This document shows, piece after piece, positions 15,310 to 27,505 of a stretch of 64,000 bases of DNA. The DNA lies in assembly GCA_963971425.1 (NCBI GenBank), contig OZ020523.1, positions 16,302,867-16,366,866 of the forward strand, written 5' to 3'. How positions within the stretch are numbered: the first letter of the stretch is position 1; each line of letters begins with the position of its first letter. Both the position numbers and the translations under genes were made by a program. Below the pieces are notes generated by a model. The model was given only the letters and a program-made list of their open reading frames with translations, ran no database searches and was not told the DNA's origin. Origin of the DNA: Bryoerythrophyllum caledonicum. Taxonomy: Eukaryota > Streptophyta > Bryopsida > Pottiales > Pottiaceae.

Positions 15310-16240
15310 TAAGCAAACAACATTTGTTTGGTTACTTTGAAGGTTTGAGCAGGTTCCTACTGTGTCAATTTGTAACATTCTTTTTTGAATTGTTTTACTA
15401 TAGATGGACATTACTAAAAGCTTCAAGTGAGTCCAAATTTTTCCTAAATCCAACATTTAATGAAAAAGTTATAGGGTTTTGAAGTTCAAATGGGGAGAGC
15501 GGGCATGTCGGGCAACTCCCAAAACTTTTTGCTAGGACACTTTATTGAATGTGAGATTTTCAATACAAGCAAATAATATTATTTCCTTTCATATTGTCAA
15601 AAAGAACCTCTTGTCTTTAGTGAAAAACAACATATTAATCCAAGTCAAACATTTTCACACGTTGTCGAACATTGTTGGGCGAGGTACCAAAAAATCTTCT
15701 TCCTTTCCACATAAAACTTAGAGATCTTCGTATTTTTTACTTTTTATTTTCCCCACAAAATTATGTGGTGTAAACCTTTTCATTGACCTTTTGGATTATC
15801 ATTCTAAAACATATTAACTTCACAAAAAAATAAAATGTGAATTGATAATTTTTGAACCTCCAATTCCTTGCACTACTTTTTCAATATTCTACACCCTTTG
15901 CATACCTCAAAAAATTGGTGTACAAGGAACTAATATCATGCTTAGCATAGTGGTAATGAATTTAGACCTTGTGTAGTGCAAAAATTGGACACCAAATGAA
16001 GTCAAAGTCTGCTAATCCATTAATTCAATAAACACAGGGAAGAAAATGAACCCTTTTATGTACTTCAAACACTGTAATCTTTCAATTTGTGCGATCAAAG
16101 TTTATGAAATTTTGTGAGTATATTACTTGATAAGTCTCAATTGAGAACCTGTGGTTAAAACTAGGAATAAAAGTTTTAGTTTTTGCTCTTACTCATTGCA
16201 CTGAAATAAGCAGTTTTGAAGTGTTTTTGGTTTGAAAATG
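15310..16240 (+). repeat. Dispersed repeat A, copy 2
   Basis: Direct copy of 13425-14385 with obvious divergence, including small insertions. Shared landmarks are GGGGAGAGCGG, TTGCTAGGACAC, the AAAAATTGGTG word and ATCATGCTTA. Confidence 0.75.
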
Positions 16241-17310
16241 GCTTGGTAATTTAGGGTTTAAAAATGTAATCATACATTTAAAAAAATTGGCAAAACAAGG
16301 TTTGATTTTTTTTATAAACAATATACATCAATCAAATATATTTTATTTTAATTTCTTTTCTACTATTTGTTTTATTCCACAATCATTTTGAGATGGACTT
16401 GTATTGAGCTGCAATTTTTTTTTAATCTATTTGATATTCAAATTTGCTGATGGTTTTTGTTTTCCGATTGAACCAAGACGTTGATTATTATACTTTAATA
16501 AATAATCCAAATTTTAAATGATTTTTTAATTAAATAGCTCTATATTCGTATGTGCGTTTTTGAAGAATCAAACAATTCTCTATACTATGTAATGCTTATT
16601 GGATAAAAATTACCTATCCTATTCATGTACTTTGCATAGAACAAAATCAATTGCAAAGCTATATGAAAAGCAATGATTTAAACGGATTATGATTGCTTCA
16701 ATTTGATGTGATGATTTTACTTCATTGTGAATCTTATAAATGAGTTTCAACTTTGTCAACTTTGCCAAGAACATTTTTTTCATTTGTCTTGATCAAACCT
16801 GTTGGAATAACACCTCAAACTAAAATAAATACTATAACTATTATGATATGTTTTGCAAACCATTTGAATCTCTATATTGAAGTTACTTTTAATATTTATT
16901 TTGATTTAATATACTACAAAATGATGTCTTTGTTTCATTTTCATGTGTTGTTATAAAATAAAATAAATCAAACTTGTGATATGATGCATTGTCTTGAAAC
17001 TTATATAATCTATTAATGATATATGGTCAAAGCTATTATGAATATTTAACACTGGTTTAAGAAAATGGTACTTTATAAATTTAAGTATTTGAAACTATTT
17101 ATAATGGTTTCCATCCTTTTAAAAATACCTTCCAACAACAAATAACTTCAAATTACATAAAATGAGAATGAAAGTAGGAGTGAGAGTGAGAATAAAAATG
17201 GGAGCAAAAAGAGAATGAACAACATATGAAAGTAGAAATAGCACTGACACAAAGTAGAATAAAAATAACCTACACCTTAGTTCGTCTCATACATAATTAA
17301 TTAAAATATG
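16241..17310. other. AT-rich intergenic DNA, no gene seen
   Basis: Highly AT-rich. A 67-codon plus-strand frame at 16753-16956 has low-complexity composition and no domain, so it is not annotated as a gene. Confidence 0.45.
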
Positions 17311-17435
17311 GAGATTGTCCAAAATTTTACAAAATATAATGGATTTGTTTAAGGTGATATACATGTAATGCCAACGTCATACCTATGTAATATCCAAGCA
17401 ATACTCATGTAACACCTATGTGATACCCATTGTGT
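17311..17435 (-). repeat. Right copy of the 125-bp inverted repeat pair
   Basis: Reverse-complement partner of 4548-4672, the same length to within a base or so. It marks the right edge of the gene-free AT-rich block. Confidence 0.6.
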
Positions 17436-17509
17436 CCAAACCAATATGGATTGGAAAAAAATAATTAATTCGATAGGGAGTGTCCGAACTTGACTGATGC
17501 GTATAGTAG

Positions 17510-17785
17510 AGGGCCATGGAGAATTGACCCCCTCGCTCGTCCCTACCCGAGGTGGGCCCTGTCATACTTGCGTAGGGTCATTTTTCTGGCCCTCTTATTT
17601 TGGGAGGTCTAGAGGCTTTTTTTGGACAAATTTGGGGCCTATGACAATTGTTTACCCTAGAGGACCCTCTCTTGCATTAAACATGGGCCCCTCCAAAAAC
17701 AAAATAAGGGCCAGGTTTGGCCCCACCACCTCGTGGCCCCCTCAGGTAAGGACGAGCGAGGGTCAATTCTCCCTGGCCTATGGTA
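17510..17785. mobile_element. Foldback/MITE-like element, about 275 bp
   Basis: The left arm includes GAGAATTGACCCCCTCGCTC and the right arm, in reverse complement, GAGAATTGACCCTCGCTCGT. A second inner pair (TGGCCCTCTTATTTTGG and CAAAATAAGGGCCAGG) extends the fold, so most of the element can pair with itself as a long hairpin. No coding sequence. Confidence 0.75.
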
Positions 17786-18942
17786 GAGTGACAAGACATC
17801 CCACTTTTACACTCTATCCATACCCGTTACTACTCCACTCCACCCAAACCCGTCATTACTCCTAAATCCCGCAAAAACCTAGAATTAAGAAACGAAGACG
17901 AACTCAAACAGTCCACCCCGCGGTTTTGGGTCACTAACGGATATCCAATACACCGTCCACACAGCTGTCCAGAAACGAAACCAAGAACCGTGACACTATC
18001 ATTCCCCCAAACTTCAAACCCGTCAATCCACCTAACAATATCATAAATCCGTTACTGCATCAAAACCCATTACCCCAAAAATCCGGTAGATCCTAGGAAC
18101 TCAAGTGTACATCACTGGTACAGAGCCACGGTAGTGGGAGCCCCGTAACGCATTTACGCCCACTTCCCTGGCAGCTGCGCAGGCAGGATTCTCGCTGCGC
18201 ATCCGGCCACCACTTGGCCGCTCTTCCAGCTCCGCTGCAACGCAACTCGCCCTCACTCACATCTCGGAGTCCTCTCCGCAATTTTCCGTTCCAAAATCCA
18301 TCCAGAAACGCAATTTCCCGCTCCGGAAACCATCAAGGGACGCCATCGCCATTCAATTATCACCTCTCACGTACCTTCCACCATCTCCTCTCCGTTCCAT
18401 GCACGTGAAATTTACGCTCTCAACGCAATTTTCTGTTCGGGAAGTCGCCATTGCCGATCAATTGCTTTCGATCGCGTCTTTTGCCCTGGTTTGTCGTTCT
18501 GATTGAGGTTTTGGGGTTTGGGGATGAGTTCGTGCTCATGGACCCAGGAATTGTCTGCTGGGGTGACGTCAATTTTGCGTTCAGGCGAACTTGGGATTTG
18601 ATTTCTTCTTGGGTTTTTTGTAGTCTCCTGGTGTTGTCGATGAGGAGTTAGTTTGTAGTTCCAATCGAGGTTGATTTTGCCTTCAACCGTGACGCCTGCA
18701 GGTTTGTGTGTCAAGAATAAGTTCATGAGAGACGTTTTAAATGATTGATTTGCTATTCTCTTACGCTTAAAATCATGGGTTTCTTCTTAATTGGTTATGA
18801 GGATTGCCGTGTTTTTTGCTGGATCGTTCTGTGTTTAGGATTTTGTGCTCTGGGAGCTGATGTCTCTGTATGTTTTCTGCAGGTTCTCCATGCATGTGAG
18901 CTGATTCAGGTATTGAAGAGCGTGTGAGTGATCAAGCGAACA
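17786..18942 (+). promoter_or_regulatory. Promoter and 5' UTR of the EHD gene
   Basis: The stretch turns from AT-rich to GC-rich at about 18.1 kb and leads into the EHD start at 18943. A likely 5' UTR intron runs from a GT donor after CTGCAG near 18702 to the TTTCTGCAG acceptor near 18882. Several short upstream ATG frames are present but none is recognisable. Confidence 0.45.
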
Positions 18943-21900
18943 ATGGATATCCTGTCGACGAACAGATCGAATGCGAGACATGACGAGCAAATGTACAGGC
19001 CGTGGTTCGATTATGCCGATGCAGGTTTGCGTCTCCAGCATCCATACTACAGTTCCATATGATTGATCGGAATTTTTTTTAGTGTAGCCACCCTTAAAGC
19101 AGGAATGTCACTTTGAATTTCCTTACAGGAAAATAGAAACTTCATATGTGGATTCTAGTTATCTTCTGTTGTAGGCCATTTTTTTTCCTTTCCATTGTTG
19201 TATGATTTGGCCCCTTTTGAGAAGTTTTATTTGAGGTTCAATGAGAAATAACAGCGATGTTGTTATCCTCATGGGCGCTGTGGAATTAAGGATAACTACA
19301 GTAGATGATTCCATTATGATATGAAAATAGTTAGTATGTGAAGAGCTGTTTATGCCAAACTAACAGCCACTTTGATTTAAGCTCTTTTGACCTCAAACTC
19401 AATATAGGCTCCAAATACAACAATTCTACATCATTATGAAGATTAGGGTTTATGAGTTGTCTCGAGTTCTCCAAATCTCATCTCGTTCTTAGGAGCTGAC
19501 TAGTTTTAAGATTTGTGGTAACACAGTCTCTGCTTCCAAGTTTGTTGACATATGCTTATCGTTGGATTTGTGAAATTTCATCTCTGATTTGCAGATAATG
19601 ATGGACGTCTCACCGGCGACGATGCTGTCAAGTTTTTCTCCCTCTCTCAGTTGCCCAAGGAAGAATTGAAGCAGGTAATTCTGTCCACATTACTGAGTAA
19701 AATTTTACACCATTAGAGCACTGTTGAAAAGAGTGGATCCGTGCATCTTTCGACTTGCAATCATATGACAGTGTTAATGAGTTTATTCTAATATATTCTG
19801 CTAGAACTTGTGGTTCGATGCTGTACTTTGATCAGTTGAGTAAATTCTTTCTTGTATATGATATGATTTTGAGCCAGGTTTGGGCTATTGCTGATGTAAA
19901 GCGACAGGGGTTCCTTGGCTTCAAGGAGTTCGTCTCTGCGATGCAGGTTAGTCTTTCAATGCCCAAGCTAAAAATTAGAAACGACACATAAAATCTCTCT
20001 AGATGAAAATAGAAACATCCGAATTACCGTATGTTGTAGGGGAAACTCACCGAATATAGAAGAACAAATATATATACCGAGTAATGGATACTTTTGTCTC
20101 CATGGGAACTTATTAGGGGTGGAGAGAATTGCTTTGGTAGGAAAATGTGATAAAGCTATCATTTGTGGTTGAATTTTGCAGGTTATCTCACTAGCTCAGT
20201 CTGGCAAGGATGTTGAGCCTAATATGCTCAGGAATGCTGGTACTTCTCAACTCAGAACACAGTTCTTTACCTAGATTGGGTCGAGTTAATATGAAGATTC
20301 CAAGGAGGTGAAAAGAGAATTGGAAAGCTAATCAGTTTAGTGTTGCTTTTAGAAATTTTTCGTTTTATCACCCTTCTCGACAGGTGCACATTTATGTAAC
20401 AGTTGGATTTTCACGTTTCGGAACAGATTTGGACAGCATCAGCGCACCCACTATGGCTGGGTTGGTGGAGCTGATTGAGGTGCGTTTTGATCCTGACCTG
20501 TGGTATTTGCGAAAGGTTTAGATTACCAATTCGTTCAGATCATATGTTATTATTATCCTGGGCATGGTAGGTTATCACTAAATGTTCGTCTTTCACTGCT
20601 TTTCCCAGAAGAGACAGCAACGCACATCTCCATCTTCGAATGGCTCTTTCCGTGGCAATGGTTTGTTGTTTACCTATTCCTTATCGCAAAACTTTGACTG
20701 GATGGGCTCAAGTGTTTTCATTCAACGTGCACTTAATTCAATTGTCTTTGATTCCACTGGTAAATTTTGTCAGGGACATCTACACAGAAATCGCAAACAT
20801 CACAATGGTTCAACCAGAAGACTCCACGAAGGGTAAGGAGCTCTCATGCTTGTAGTAAAACGTGTGTCTAATCCATGTTTCTTGTGATAATTGCCATGTG
20901 TGTTCTCTCTTTTCCACAAGAAAACGCATGTGTTATTAGGACTCGATCCAGTGATTATCCCAGTAAACTGGAAGTCGTGCAGGTTTAGTACATGTGCCAA
21001 TTTTTGGACTAATATGATTGGAGGTTGGGGTGGGTTGGCAGTCACTTTCATCAGTATCAGTTACCTCGATCATCGACGGCTTGAAAAAGCTTTACATCGA
21101 GAAGTTGAAGCCCTTGGAAGTCACCTACCGTTTCAATGACTTCGTCTCTCCGACACTGGTATGGAAGGGAAACTTTCAAATTCTGTAGTAAATTTGTGCA
21201 ACTAGAGAATGTTAGATGTGATTGTATGTGTGTTTCGCAGACAGAGAGCGACTTCGATGCAAGGCCCCAGGTGATGCTTCTGGGCCAATACTCGACAGGC
21301 AAAACGACTTTCATCAAGCATCTGCTACGAACAAGCTATCCAGGGGCACACATTGGGCCTGAGCCCACAACTGATCGATTTGTTGTAGTCATGGTGAGTG
21401 TCTTCTTTACAGGAAATAGTATGAAGCCATTTCGGTTTTTCAGTTTATGGCAATACCAGGTCTTTCTAATAGTGAAGTTCTGGAATAGGCAGGGCTGTCC
21501 ATGACGATCGTATGTACGATTTTGTTGTTTTTTCAGGGAGGAACAGATGAGCGAAGCGTGCCTGGAAATACGATCGCAGTACAGGCTGACATGCCTTTTA
21601 GCGGCCTCACCAAATTTGGCCAGGCGTTCCTCTCAAAGTTCGAGTGTTCTCAAATGCCACATCCTGTATGTTCTCGCACCCTTCACAGACGTAGGTGGTT
21701 TATCATCACAATATGAAAATTTACCTGGTTCTACGCAGTAGAATCCGATAAAAGATGAAGTGGAGAGTGTATGGAAGTTTCTCCTCTATGTTCTTGGGTT
21801 TTAATCACTTGACACTACTGGGACAGTTGTTGGACCACATCACGTTTGTGGACACGCCAGGAGTGCTTTCTGGGGAGAAGCAGAGGACGCAAAGAAGCTA

Positions 21901-23189
21901 CGATTTCACAGGCGTCACAGAGTGGTTCGCCTCCAAGTGTGACCTCATTTTGCTGCTATTTGACCCTCACAAGCTGGATATCAGCGACGAGTTCAAAAGA
22001 GTCATTATGTCTTTGCGTGGACACGATGACAAAATACGCATCGTTCTGAACAAGGCCGACCAAGTTGACACCCAACAGGTTCGAATTGTGAGGAAGTGAT
22101 GTACATGTCAAATCCATTTAAGATGTGGGTTATTTAAATGAGAAATTTCTTCTAAATTAGTTTAAGATGCTGATTATTTCTAGGGTGATCTTGCAGCTGA
22201 TGAGGGTGTACGGTGCGCTTATGTGGTCCTTGGGCAAGGTGCTCAACACACCTGAAGTCATGCGAGTTTACATTGGGTAAGTCCACCTCCACTGAGGGAT
22301 TTTAGTGATCGAAGGTTATGTTTTCTGGAGCTAAGAAGTAATGTATTTTCAATGGGTTGTCTGCACAGGACAAGTTAGGCTTTGCTGGTGAATACATTTA
22401 GTTGGTGCTGTTGCTGGAGTACTGACGTATCATGAAGCTGACAGTGCTTTGTATAAAAATCCCCTCATGTACCGTAACTAAGTTGAAGTCATCGCTGATG
22501 GTTCTACTGCACGTGTGGATTTTGAAGGTCATTCAATGATCGACCAATCGATGAGGAGAAGATAGGGCCGAGTGGAAAGGACTTGTTTGAAAAAGAGCAG
22601 GAGGATCTGCTGGCTGACTTGAAGGACATCCCACGAAAAGCTTGCGACCGCAAAGTATGCCTATTTCTTTCGTTTGTACTAAAACTGGAGACATGAATGA
22701 CTGCTCTTTATGTTGACAAGCTGCTTTCTTTGCCTATTGTTCAGATCAACGAGTTCGTGAAAAGGGCAAGACAAGCCAAGATTCACGCCTACATCATTGG
22801 TCAACTGAAGAAGGACATGCCAGCCATGATGGGCAAGAGCAAAGCTCAGAAGAAGCTGGCTGACAGCTTGGAAGATGAATTTGCAAAGGCGAGGGATTCT
22901 TCTCTGGGCTAATTGCATTGATATTCGGTGGAGGCAACAGCAACTTGATATACTCGTAGTTGTTTATCGTGTGTCTGATTAGTACTTGTTGAATGAACAG
23001 GTGCAAAGAGAATTCCATCTTCCGCCCGGTGACTTTCCAAGGGTTGATCATTACCGAGAGAGACTGGCGGGATACAACTTCGACAAGTTCGAGAAACTGA
23101 AGCCCAAGATGATTCAAGCAGTTGATGACATGCTCGGTTATGATATCCCGCAGCTGCTCCAGAGATTCCGCAACCCATACGACAATTAA
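18943..23189 (+). CDS. EHD1: EH-domain-containing dynamin-like ATPase (EHD)
   Basis: Fifteen exons: 18943-19024, 19595-19674, 19878-19946, 20182-20239, 20427-20479, 20609-20660, 20774-20832, 21042-21158, 21241-21393, 21537-21665, 21827-22078, 22197-22276, 22528-22654, 22745-22888 and 23001-23189. Phases agree throughout and give 547 residues, close to plant EHD1. EHD proteins bind and remodel endosomal membranes in endocytic recycling. Plant members carry the EH domain at the N terminus, as here (about residues 15-95, with the calcium-binding loop DADNDGRLTGDDAVKFF). The nucleotide-binding domain shows GQYSTGKT (about residue 205), FVDTPG (about 293) and NKAD (about 359). A helical region follows, ending in DMLGYDIPQLL. 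Exons 6 and 7 code a low-complexity linker between the EH and G domains. The intron after exon 14 uses a GC donor (22889) and an AG acceptor. No damage seen. Confidence 0.95.
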
Positions 23190-23716
23190 GGTATTTATTC
23201 CTGGTTTGAGGACATACACAGGGACTTCGATAGTTGTATAATTGCTTTATTTGACATGTTTTAAGAGATTTTTAGTGGAGATCAACATGCTGGTTGGCCG
23301 CCCCTTTTTTTTTTACTCAGGTGGGAGTTTTATCCAAGTTTGGTTCATTGTGTACAAGAGAATTTTAATAGACCACCACTTCATTTGAGGATATTGTATG
23401 GTATTCTTACACAAACCTGGGGGTAATTGTATAATTACCGAACGTGGATATTGATTATTGGGAGGTGTTGTAAGGTACATGGGAAGGAAAAGGTTCGTTC
23501 TCTGTGAACTATCCAATTCACACAATCATGTTGCAAAACCAATATGAAATACTTAAGACACAATTCACATCCAATATTTACAAAACAACCTCTTCTTTCC
23601 AGAAATTGCTGGAAAAGAAAGGGAAAAAAATATAGTTCCTACAGTTCAATGACCTCAAGCCTAAAACTCCTGAAAATGCAGCTGAGATATGTAGGAACTT
23701 GACGTGGTGATCAGAA
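23190..23716. other. Convergent 3' ends of the EHD and LEA-2 genes
   Basis: Non-coding stretch between two genes facing each other; it should hold the 3' UTRs of both. No other feature recognised. Confidence 0.5.
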
Positions 23717-24347
23717 TCACAGCTTGATGGTCTGCTTGCAAGTGTGCTGCTGGACGGTCTGGTTGCCGATGAAGACATCCACATCGCACTTCAAGATGGC
23801 GGTGACATGGCGCTTGTAGATGTGGGCCAAGTCGACTTGGCCGGCGATCGCCGCATCCACATCCAAAGCGCGCGACGCCGCTGGTGAGGTCCTGCAACCC
23901 ACTCAGAGCCAGCTTCCAGCGCCTCACAGCGATCACCGCGGGCAGGTCCACCGTCTTCCGCGACTGGATGGCCCCCCCGCGGAGCTCCACCACGCCCACG
24001 CGCGCGTCCTTGTAGGAGACCTGCATGGTGCTGTTGCGGTACCGGAAGTCGTAGAAGTTGGGGTTGTCCACCCGCACTGTGGCGGACACGGAGACGCTCA
24101 GGAGCGCGGACAGGGACAGGAGGTGCAGCGAGAAGGACGTGTTCTGGACCTTGACGTCGCGGAGGGAGACGGCCGGGTCGCGGAGCTTGAAGATGGTCTG
24201 GCTCAGAGAGATGGCGACGATGGCCAGGGCCAGTGTGACCGCGGAGAAAAGCCCGGCGCAGCAGAGGCGGCGGCGTCTTCTTTGCCGACGCGCTTTCTGT
24301 GTCTTCGCGCGTTCCTCGTCCTCCATGGTTCCGTTGCACAACTCCAT
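23717..24347 (-). pseudogene. LEA-2 / NDR1-HIN1-like membrane protein, frameshifted
   Basis: Single-exon gene on the minus strand; possible starts are ATGs at 24371, 24347 and 24326. The protein has a short acidic N terminus, an Arg-rich patch (RRQRRRRRLCC), one transmembrane helix (AGLFSAVTLALAIVAISL) and a LEA-2 beta domain with the typical VRVDNPNFYDFRYRNSTM block. This is the layout of NDR1/HIN1-like proteins of the plasma membrane. After DLTSGVA, near 23868-23882, the homologous sequence continues in another frame (ALDVDAAIAGQVDL to CKQTIKL at 23717). The switch lies in a GCGCGCG-rich run and amounts to one surplus base. It is either a real frameshift or a sequencing slip; the intact downstream frame favours a very recent event or an error. 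About 205 residues if repaired. Confidence 0.75.
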
Positions 24348-24371
24348 CTTATGAAACTTGACGCTGGTCAT

Positions 24372-24989
24372 ACCAGAAACCTGACTCGGATGAGAACTGC
24401 CTCTAGAATTCTGTATTGTGTACGATGGAGCTCGCCTTTGGATTAAGAAAGAGGTTGTAGGGCAGGTTCGGAGGATTTGCAGCTCACCAGATTACAATAC
24501 CGCTCACATTACTCAACTCCATCTCACAAAACTCCTCGCTTCTAAACCATCGACACCGATTCTTCCGAAAATGGCTTCAAACCAGCTCTCCATTATTTTC
24601 GTGGCTACACAACGAGAGCGAGAATGGACTTGACGTAACCCAGATGAAGATCGCCTCCTGATGAAGCTCCAAATTTATGTCACCAATCTTCTAGTACCGA
24701 AAACAGCTCAGCTTCGGTTGAGAAAGATTGCAGCTTACTGGATTGCTAGAGATGTAGTGCATCGTCGACATTTTGAGAGAGAGACGAGCGTGGCGCTGGA
24801 GGTGATCCTTGACGATTGGCGGTTGAAATGCGAAAGGCTGGCGGCGTGCAAAATGCGCAGACAGCCTGGTGACGTGCAAAATGCGCAGATTTCGTGAGTT
24901 ATCTCTACTTAATTATTGCGACACAACATGCAAAAAGTCGGAGGCAATTTTTTACACTGCAGACTAATATAGGAAAATCTTCAAGCACT
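24372..24989. other. Upstream region of the LEA-2 gene, no other gene seen
   Basis: Short open frames on both strands lack recognisable features. It probably holds the LEA-2 promoter. Confidence 0.4.
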
Positions 24990-25149
24990 TTAGCATGTGA
25001 TTTTATTAATCTAGACCAATATTCTATGGTTTAAAATTGACATAAACTTTATAAAAGATCCCCAAAAAAGACAATAGAAGTTTCCACTCTTTACAGTAGA
25101 ATGGGCAGTTTTGAAGGTGAGATATAGTCAAGGAACTTTAGGGGTTAAG
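24990..25149 (+). repeat. Fragment of dispersed repeat A family
   Basis: Resembles the end of the 13040-13395 copy: it shares TATAGTCAAGGAACTTTAGG-like wording and stops at the same TTTAGGGGTTAA terminus. The common end point suggests a true element boundary. Confidence 0.5.
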
Positions 25150-25418
25150 AGAGAGCTCCGTGAGCTACCGAAGGTAAAGTGAAAGACTCTTTTCGCAAAA
25201 CGAAAGCCAAACTCGAAGCTGGCAGTGGTTTATTACCTTCCCCAAGCTCGGGGTGCAACAAAAACAATAGCAAATCCGCTCCTCGACTAAGACGGCTTTT
25301 ATGGATCCTTCCGAGTATACTCTGTACAGTATAGTACAAGGTCACCTGTTATCTTTTGTGGACATCTGACTGAAACAAAGGATAGGTTGTGAAAACTCGT
25401 CCCCCAGTGTCGTCAGTT

Positions 25419-27178
25419 TCACAGCATAAGGCCTTGAGTGGAAGGAGTCCTTGCCGACCGCGGCTCGGTGGAGTGCAGCGGAGAGTAGTGGTCGTAGCCG
25501 AGGTTGGGGTACTGCGAAGTGGGGCCGAGTGTGGCGATCTCCGCAGCTGGATAGGGAGGCGGCGCGCCGAAGCCGTCGGCGAACGCGGAGCTGCTGTGGG
25601 TCTTCTCTTGGCCCTTGCCCTGCTCTGTCTCCATCGCCGTCGCCTTCTCCTTCGCCTTCTGGCCCACTTCGGCCGCTGCCTTCTGAACTCGAGCAAACGC
25701 TCCCGTCACCCAAGTTGCACCTGAAACCAAGCAACTCGTATGTGAAGATGGTGGGAACAGATGGTGTTGTAAAGCAGTGGAGTCGTTTGTGAAGCAACCT
25801 GATGTGTCAATCACTTTTATGATGTTTCGAGGGATAGATACCTGTTAAAATGTAGTGGTTCTTCATTAGAGCCGACCCGGCCGTGGCGACCTTCTCCTCG
25901 GCGACCGCCAACGCAGCTTTAGTCTTCTCCGAGACCTGGAACTTCTCATCCACAGCCTTGACATGCTGGTTCACGACGGCAGTCCCGGCGCTCAGCTTCT
26001 CGCTGATCCCAGTGTTCTTGTCAAAGTTGACCACGGAGGACTTGGCACTCGCGGACAGGTCGTGCTTCTCGTCGAACTCCTTGGCCTTGGAGACCGCATC
26101 CTTCCCGAGAACGAAGCCCTTCGCCAGCATGGTGGATATCACCTCCACTGCCTGGTTCGGGTTGCGTGAGGATCCCTGAAAAAACACGCGCAAGGGTTCA
26201 GATGGAGGTGATAACACAACGGCACCATCCACACATGAGAAGGGCCCTTACCGCATCATTCCCGAACAGTTGCTCTCTTGGAACAGTGTTCATGCTCGGC
26301 GACAGTTCATCCTCCAACGGGGAAATATTGACTGCTCGGTCAACAACAGTAGCACCCTGCATAAGAATAAACCAACACTCCCATCACGTCACTAAGAAAC
26401 TACTGCAAACTCTTAACACATAAGAATCATGCTCCATAAGGGGACATGAAAGAAAACGAAATTCCTCTCACCGAAAGAAGAAGAGCAGTGTCTAAGGCGT
26501 TCGCCTCCTTAAACGTAACCAGGGCAATTTGTGTGTCACCATCCCTGCAACCAAAAAAAGAACAGCAACATGGTTGTAAAATCTGAAGCCGCAACGGTCA
26601 CTACTCCTGCCACTTTAACCCTAAATTCTGGTGCACATGAGAATAGAACTCTTCTACGGTTTCACATTGGTTCCAAACGAATACTGAGCCATGAAAGCCG
26701 TGGTCTGCCCGATCTTCACATAACTTAAGAGAAACGACAAACCTCGCGACAAAACGTCCATCAGAAGCGAAAACCTGAGTATCCCAAGACAACCTACAGG
26801 ATCGTCTTCCATCATCATCGACAGCGTACCTGCGCATATCGATGTTCTCAATCTCCCCAGAAAACGAGAAGAAGTCGTGGATGTCGTGCGCCGTGGCCTT
26901 CGCCGAAACATTCGTCACGCGCACGGTATTCGTCTGCAAACACCAACCAACGCAGATCAGAGGAAACGCCTCAAAGATCCAACCCTAATCACAAACCCCT
27001 CAAAGAACACAACCCTCACTCAAACACCTCAAAAAATCCAACCCTAATCACAAACACTCTCAAGAAACCCAAAAAAAAAGAACAATCTCTACCAAAGCCA
27101 ACCAGATCATAACAAACTGCCTCAACCCCAGTAAGACGACCCTCGAGATCAATCGAACGCCTCGGATCATACCGTCAT
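25419..27178 (-). CDS. BPA1: RRM protein of the BPA1 (binding partner of ACD11) type
   Basis: Six exons on the minus strand: 27178-27173 (only the codons Met-Thr), 26933-26830, 26544-26472, 26356-26252, 26175-25842 and 25720-25419, giving 307 residues. The N-terminal RRM (about residues 3-80) starts TNTVRVTNVSAKATAHDIHDFFSFSG and includes IALVTFKEANALDTALLLS. Next comes a helical, Lys/Ala-rich region (about 100-225, with AVEVISTMLAKGFVLGKDAVSKAKEFDEKH split across it) and a Pro/Ser/Thr-rich tail. This order matches plant BPA1-family proteins, which in Arabidopsis bind the sphingolipid-transfer protein ACD11 and influence cell death and immunity. Six-nucleotide first coding exons are unusual, but the splice signals fit exactly. 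The gene faces away from the UBX gene across 327 bp. Confidence 0.85.
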
Positions 27179-27505
27179 GGCGACTGCGATCCGAAATCCT
27201 CTCCAACCGCAAGAAAACTAAGAAGAAACTCTCAAGACTGTGAAGCAGATCACAGAGCACAAGCGCGAGGATTCAACCAATAGACAACGAAGAAGAAGAG
27301 GTGGTCGCAAGTGATGAACGCAAGTCATGCGATGAAAGAGAGGGTACTACTTCTCGTTGACGTCGTCGGGGTGACGTTCAAAACCCGCACATGTAGAATC
27401 ATGTCAGGAATAAAAAGCTAAAGGCAAAAGGCGGAAGGTGTTTGCTTGTGTCTGTTTGTGAAGCTTTTTGCTCGAAGTCTCTCACCTTCTGAGGTTTTGG
27501 TGGCG
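27179..27505. promoter_or_regulatory. Bidirectional promoter between BPA1-like and UBX genes
   Basis: The two start codons are 327 bp apart and point away from each other, so both 5' UTRs and core promoters must share this stretch. It contains TGACGTC at 27358-27364 and TGACGTT at 27372-27378, ACGT-core sites of the kind bound by plant bZIP factors. Joint regulation is an inference. Confidence 0.6.

Noticed and set aside
16753-16956. A 67-codon plus-strand ORF in the AT-rich block
   Set aside because: Composition-driven, no start context or homology that I recognise.
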